DNA of 64,000 nt from Physcomitrium patens. Lineage: Eukaryota > Streptophyta > Bryopsida > Funariales > Funariaceae. The first letter of the stretch is position 1, and the number at the start of each line of letters is the position of its first letter. A program made the position numbers and the translations under genes. A model generated the notes under the pieces. It saw only the letters and a program-made list of their open reading frames with translations, searched no databases and was not told the origin of the DNA. The stretch is from NCBI RefSeq assembly GCF_000002425.4, contig NC_037265.1, positions 11,093,242 to 11,157,241 on the forward strand. The letters run 5' to 3'. Below are positions 59,768 to 64,000 of this stretch, in pieces.

Positions 59768-60650
59768 ACTATAAACATTTCAAAAAAATATTCTAAAGAA
59801 AAAACTTATATACAAATTTCATTGATATTCATTGTATAACTATTCAAATAAACACATAGAATATATAAGAAAATTACTTCAATTTAGTTATGATCTCAAA
59901 GCATAAATGAGTTGAAAATGGTTTGAATCACAGTAATATAAGGCAATTACAATTAACTTTTTATTTTATTTTTATAAGATATTTAAGAATCTATATTTAT
60001 AAATTTGTATTTAATATATATATTATATATTTAGAATATTTTATAATATCAACAAAATATTTGAATATTAAAATATTGATCTATGGTAGATTAATGATAA
60101 AGCAAGTTTTATCATGTGCACAAGAATTGTTTTTTAAGAGGTGGTTGAAGCGGTTTGTTACTTCATTACATTGCCTATAATATAATTTATCAAAATCTAG
60201 ATAAAAAACTACCAAATATTACTGGACCATCATTTAAGATCAAATATATTCAAAATTCTATATAAATTGTGTAAATTGCACTTTTTCCATCTTAAAATAT
60301 TATCTTATATTTTTATAAGACATATTTTATTTTTTTCTATCCATGATAAATATATTGAATATATTCAAAATGTATTAAAAAGTATTGAATGTATTTTTTT
60401 TCTACTTTTACAAAATAATTGATCAAAATATCATTAAAAATAAAATAATATTTAATCTAAAAAGTTATCAAAAACTTTTTCATTCAATACCAAAATAAAA
60501 TAAAATAAAATAGAACCTTTGTAAAACCAAATGATGTGACATTATACTCAAAATACTAATAATAGCTTAAAATATAATCTCATATTCAACTCTTTTATTT
60601 TCATATGGATTTTATATTTTTATATATATATATATATTTATATTAAAAAA

Positions 60651-60966
60651 ATAATTCTTAAAAACTGGGTTTTTGCGACAATTCAGAGGTTTAAGAAGTG
60701 GTTAAGCATAAAAGGAGTTTTACTGAAAATGGACTGAGGCAATATCCAGAGTTAGGAATCTCATCCAAAGTTATCCCCGCGACTTTCATCCTCACGACGC
60801 CCACGGCGTTCATCCCTGATACTTCATCACCGCATTACACATCCGTCCACATGTTTTCATCAACCCATCAAATCTGACATTCATCCATTCATTCCGAGAG
60901 TCCAAGCTTTGAGAAGCAGTGAGGGACGAAGGCAACACAAGCTTTAGAGCTGCGGAGACAGCAGCG
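60651..60966 (+). promoter_or_regulatory. Upstream region and leader of the uL4m gene
   Basis: Base composition changes from AT-rich element A remnants to balanced sequence at about 60660. No clear TATA box. A repeated ATCCRYCCA/TTCATCC-type phrase occurs at 60780-60895. The in-frame ATG at 60919 could extend the protein by 16 residues. Confidence 0.5.
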
Positions 60967-63702
60967 ATGGCGGCCACGGCACGCGCCCTTTGGGCTTCGG
61001 CTCGCTCTGAAGCTGCTGTAAGATTGCACTCGTCTCCTCGCTCTGCTCCTCTGCCTACCCAATTTTTTTCTCTTACTTTTTTTTGGTTTTTTCAAGCAAC
61101 AACCAGCCATGCTTCAGAGGGTTTAGGGTTTAGGGGGCGATCCGTTGCCTCGACTTTTTGTGTGTCGATTTATACTAGGTTTTGTGTTCTGTGCGGGTTT
61201 CGATCTCATCCGGGGTGAGATGCACGTTTTCCGTGGCTGATGCAGCGGAGATGCGTCGACCAAGCAAGTCTTCTCCGATCGTGGCTCTCCGGACAGCGGG
61301 CTGGACATGCTACTGTCGCTGTTAAGAAAGTGTTTCCCTCTAATCAAGGTGTGTGTTCAGATTCCGTAAATTTTCGAGTGAATGGAACGATTAATTCACC
61401 TGGAATCGTCTACGTCCTTGTAAAGACGATATGTGTGTAGTCAAATGGTGAACTGATTTCTTTTGGTTTCCAAGTTTTGGGTTTCTTGGCACTAAGGCAG
61501 CCTTTCTGGGTAACTAGAGATTCTCAAGAGGTGTGTTTTCAAGGCATAAATGTGTGCAAGCGGCAGCTTTCCACAAGCAGTTTAGTATGAAGAAATATTA
61601 GTAATTCATAAGCTTGTGTTAGTCTTCAAGACTTTTTCCGTCGTTTATTCTCCTAACATGGCCAAGATCTGCATGAAACGCTGTTTTTGTCGTGCTTGAA
61701 GTCACCGGTGATAACATACACAAAAATACAAACATATATATATATATATACACACACGCTCTTATAACAGCAGAGCTCCCTAAGCAACATTGCATTCTAT
61801 CCTTACCATTTAGAGGAGAATATCCATCTGGAGAGTTGTTCTAAATTAGGGTTGTGTTGTTAGTACACATAACAATCCTTCGAGTGTTATCTTTGTTGAT
61901 TTTGATAGTGCATGCTTCCTGAAGGGTGAGAGATCTTTGTGCAGGCCAATTGAAGGACGTTGAAGTCAAGGTGACAAATTTTCAGAGCGAGGACAAAGGT
62001 CTTGCAACGTTAGCCGGTGATGTGTTTGACGTGCCAATAAGGCCGGATGTTGTTCACCGCGTCGTTCGATGGCAACTTGCCAAGAGACGCCAGGTTAGAA
62101 TACAGAAGTATAGGAAGTTTCATGAATTTCATGGTTTGGTTCTGAAGATAATACTACTCATACCTTGACTAGTTCTGCAGTAGAATACTTTTGGTTCTTT
62201 GTTAGCTGTGTAGTCCTTGTGCGTTGCTTACCAAGCAGTCTCTGGGAAGCAAGTGTCTGGTTATTTACATTGTATTCATATTTTCCAACATTAATATGTA
62301 GACCACATCTGCTGTATCAATCGTCGTCACAGTCGAACACAGTGCGTCTTCAGCGTCTGAAGTCGAACATCATTTTCATTTGGAAGTGGCGACGTTTTTT
62401 TTTATACACTCGTGTCGGTTGCTTGATCTATAAATTTCTTGAAATTGCATTGACAGGGCACTGCTTCAACCAAAGGTATTCACGAAGTGAGTGGTACAGG
62501 GAGAAAACCTGGTCCCCAAAAGGGAAGCGGTAGAGCTCGACATGGTTCTCTGCGAGGTCCACAGGTCTATTCATCAATCATATAACTAAAAGAAGCGTTT
62601 ATTTAGTAAATAAACATGCCTGTATGTTTTGCTTTTCAATCGCTTCTCCTAACATTCACGTCGACCTTTTATCGGATTCAGTGTTTGATCCGTGGAATTG
62701 ATTTTGCTTTCACGTGCTAGTAATCTCTGCCTGTGTACAGCGTCTATTGACTATAGTGTGTTTTATGTTTTCCAGTTCCGAGGAGGAGCTACGCAGCATG
62801 GCCCAAAGCCTCGGAGCCATGAGATAGGTTTGCAGAAGCAAGTGCGTCGACTTGGCCTCAAAGTTGCCCTTTCATCTCGTGTTGCTGAGGGCAAGGTACA
62901 GTCACATGTTTTATGTCCACGAAATAAAATATTATAGGGCAAAGGTTAATGCTACAGTATCTCAAGTAATTCGGCATTACATGTTTTCTTTTTCTAGTCT
63001 ATTATATTCTTGCTCTCATTCTAACCTTTCGATAATGATTATTGTTACCGCACAACTGTTTTTACGTGTTATTGTACCAATGCTGACATGAATCGTTTCT
63101 CTTAGTTCTTTCTTTTTTACTTAACAATCATTGTTTGTTTTTCACCTCGTACAGCTGAAGGTGTTTGATAGCGTAGAACCTCCCACACTAAAAACTCGAG
63201 AAATGGAGCGCCTAATTGCTGATATCGAAGGTTGTAAGAAGGTGCTCATTGTTGATGATGCTGAGACCGTCAACGAATCGTTGTGTCGGGCGACAGGCAA
63301 CTTGCATTATGTCAATGTATTACCTGCCAAGGTAAAGTTGCAATGTCGGCAATTTTAAGTGTCGCAGATGTGTCTTTCCAATCTTAAATCACGACATTTC
63401 AGATATGAGTTTTCTGCTATATCTGTTAACTAGCGCGCAGTCGTTTTGATTTAGCGATCAAGCTTTACTTTGTGATGGTAAGTGCCAACCGAAGTTTGTG
63501 CTGTATCTGCCTGGTTGTTTTACCTTACCTAACATGACATCGTGATTGCTTTTGTGGTTTCTCTTTCTGATCCTGTTTATGGTTCTTGCTCATTGTACAG
63601 GGGTTGAATGTCTACAGCATCTTGCAGCACGATACTCTGGTGATGAGCGTTGGAGCAATCCGAAGAATTGAAGAGCGCCTTCATACACCCATTAACAGAT
63701 GA
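60967..63702 (+). CDS. Mitochondrial large-subunit ribosomal protein uL4 (L4)
   Basis: Seven exons with GT/AG borders and consistent phases: 60967-61017, 61246-61348, 61945-62093, 62457-62564, 62776-62895, 63155-63331 and 63601-63702, giving 269 aa. The first ~50 residues ([17 protein letters not shown]...) are Arg/Ala/Ser-rich without acids near the start, as in mitochondrial targeting peptides. The uL4 core follows: [25 protein letters not shown], the rRNA-binding loop [56 protein letters not shown], then [16 protein letters not shown] and a C-terminal [17 protein letters not shown]. uL4 reaches into the exit tunnel of bacterial-type ribosomes. The mitochondrial rather than plastid assignment rests on the overall resemblance to plant mitochondrial L4. 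No defect seen. An upstream in-frame ATG at 60919 is the alternative start. Confidence 0.93.
61119..61135 (+). promoter_or_regulatory. Telo-box in intron 1 of the uL4m gene
   Basis: GGGTTTAGGGTTTAGGG, i.e. more than two units of the plant telomere motif, about 100 bp into the first intron. Telo-boxes (AAACCCTAA) are known regulatory elements in promoters and first introns of plant ribosomal-protein and translation-factor genes. Confidence 0.75.
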
Positions 63703-64000
63703 TCAACCCACCTAGCTTCGATCTTTTTAGCTGTTCGTTCTTGAACCCGTGGTTGAAATGTAGTCGAACGCTGGCGTCATGGCATGAAAGCATGTTACGG
63801 CGAACTTGCTATTGAAGCAGAAATAGGAGGCATCTTTACATACTTCATCATGGTTATCTGATCTTGGACCTTTCGAGGGATGTGCTTCATTATGAGTGGA
63901 CAACTGTGCGCATGGAATCAATGGCTGGAAACTAATTTGTCTCAGTTCCTCTATTAACGCTCTAAGATGGATTCAGCCTTTCCCTCAATCTGCTTTAGTT
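63703..64000 (+). other. 3' UTR and flank of the uL4m gene
   Basis: No further gene recognised before the window ends. No clear AATAAA signal. Confidence 0.5.

Larger units (their letters stand above)
44600..60650 (-). mobile_element. Element A: very old Ty3/gypsy remnant, split by element B
   Basis: Minus strand. Pieces in order from the right: RT fragment at about 60510-60610 (MPFG-like phrase antisense to ATGTGACATTATACTC), RNase H remnants at 47380-47562, integrase at about 46480-46760 (KILKVDIKLSLAFHPQ), chromodomain at about 45740-45870 (RLEYLVYWQEYE, then S-E-C-T) and a 3' LTR at about 44600-45142. Only the outermost parts (44600-47562 and 59773-60650) belong to A; everything between is elements B and C. 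It is heavily decayed and has no recognisable 5' LTR at the right end. Confidence 0.7.

Overview
The window looks like a plant nuclear chromosome segment, most likely from a moss. It is AT-rich and retrotransposon-dense. It carries plant spliceosomal introns and a kinase–NB-ARC–LRR receptor, a fusion known from mosses. Three clearly plant-type genes are present: a VTE6 phytyl-phosphate kinase, a mitochondrial uL4 and a PLAC8/DUF614 protein. The species assignment is inference.

Layout. 1-18.2 kb is AT-rich, with dispersed and inverted repeats (1-760 against 13.95-14.71 kb) and two islands of more balanced composition (1.87-4.0 and 5.38-7.26 kb). The first island holds the start of a heavy-metal-associated (HMA) gene on the minus strand. 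18.3-24.7 kb is a three-exon minus-strand gene for a kinase–NB-ARC–LRR protein of about 1,982 aa. Its LRR exon is a 72-bp minisatellite with exact 288-bp and near-exact 648-bp tandem duplications. 25.8-26.3 kb holds the two 3' coding exons of a PLAC8 gene. 28.8-30.2 kb is a decayed ORF of unknown origin built partly on 24-bp and 51-bp repeats.

31.7-40.5 kb is a decayed Tigger/pogo-like transposase gene split by a complete but mutated Ty3/gypsy chromovirus (element D, minus strand, CTTAT target duplication). Element D in turn carries a 1,340-bp TG...CA insertion with a CCGG duplication. 41.0-43.3 kb is VTE6 (six exons, minus strand). 44.2-60.6 kb is a nest of gypsy elements: C (plus) inside B (minus) inside a very old A (minus). 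60.97-63.70 kb is mitochondrial uL4 (seven exons, plus strand), with a telo-box in its first intron.

The most interesting signal is how these gypsy elements appear to prime reverse transcription. In B, C and D the sequence 2 nt inside the 5' LTR has no tRNA-type TGG start. Instead it is complementary over 11-12 nt to a sequence in the same LTR about 30 bp downstream of a TATA box, which is the expected start of the transcript. Two positions covary between D and B/C. This is the arrangement of Tf1/sushi-type self-priming. The second signal is the kinase-NLR, whose LRRs vary almost only at the exposed beta-strand positions and are being duplicated as blocks.
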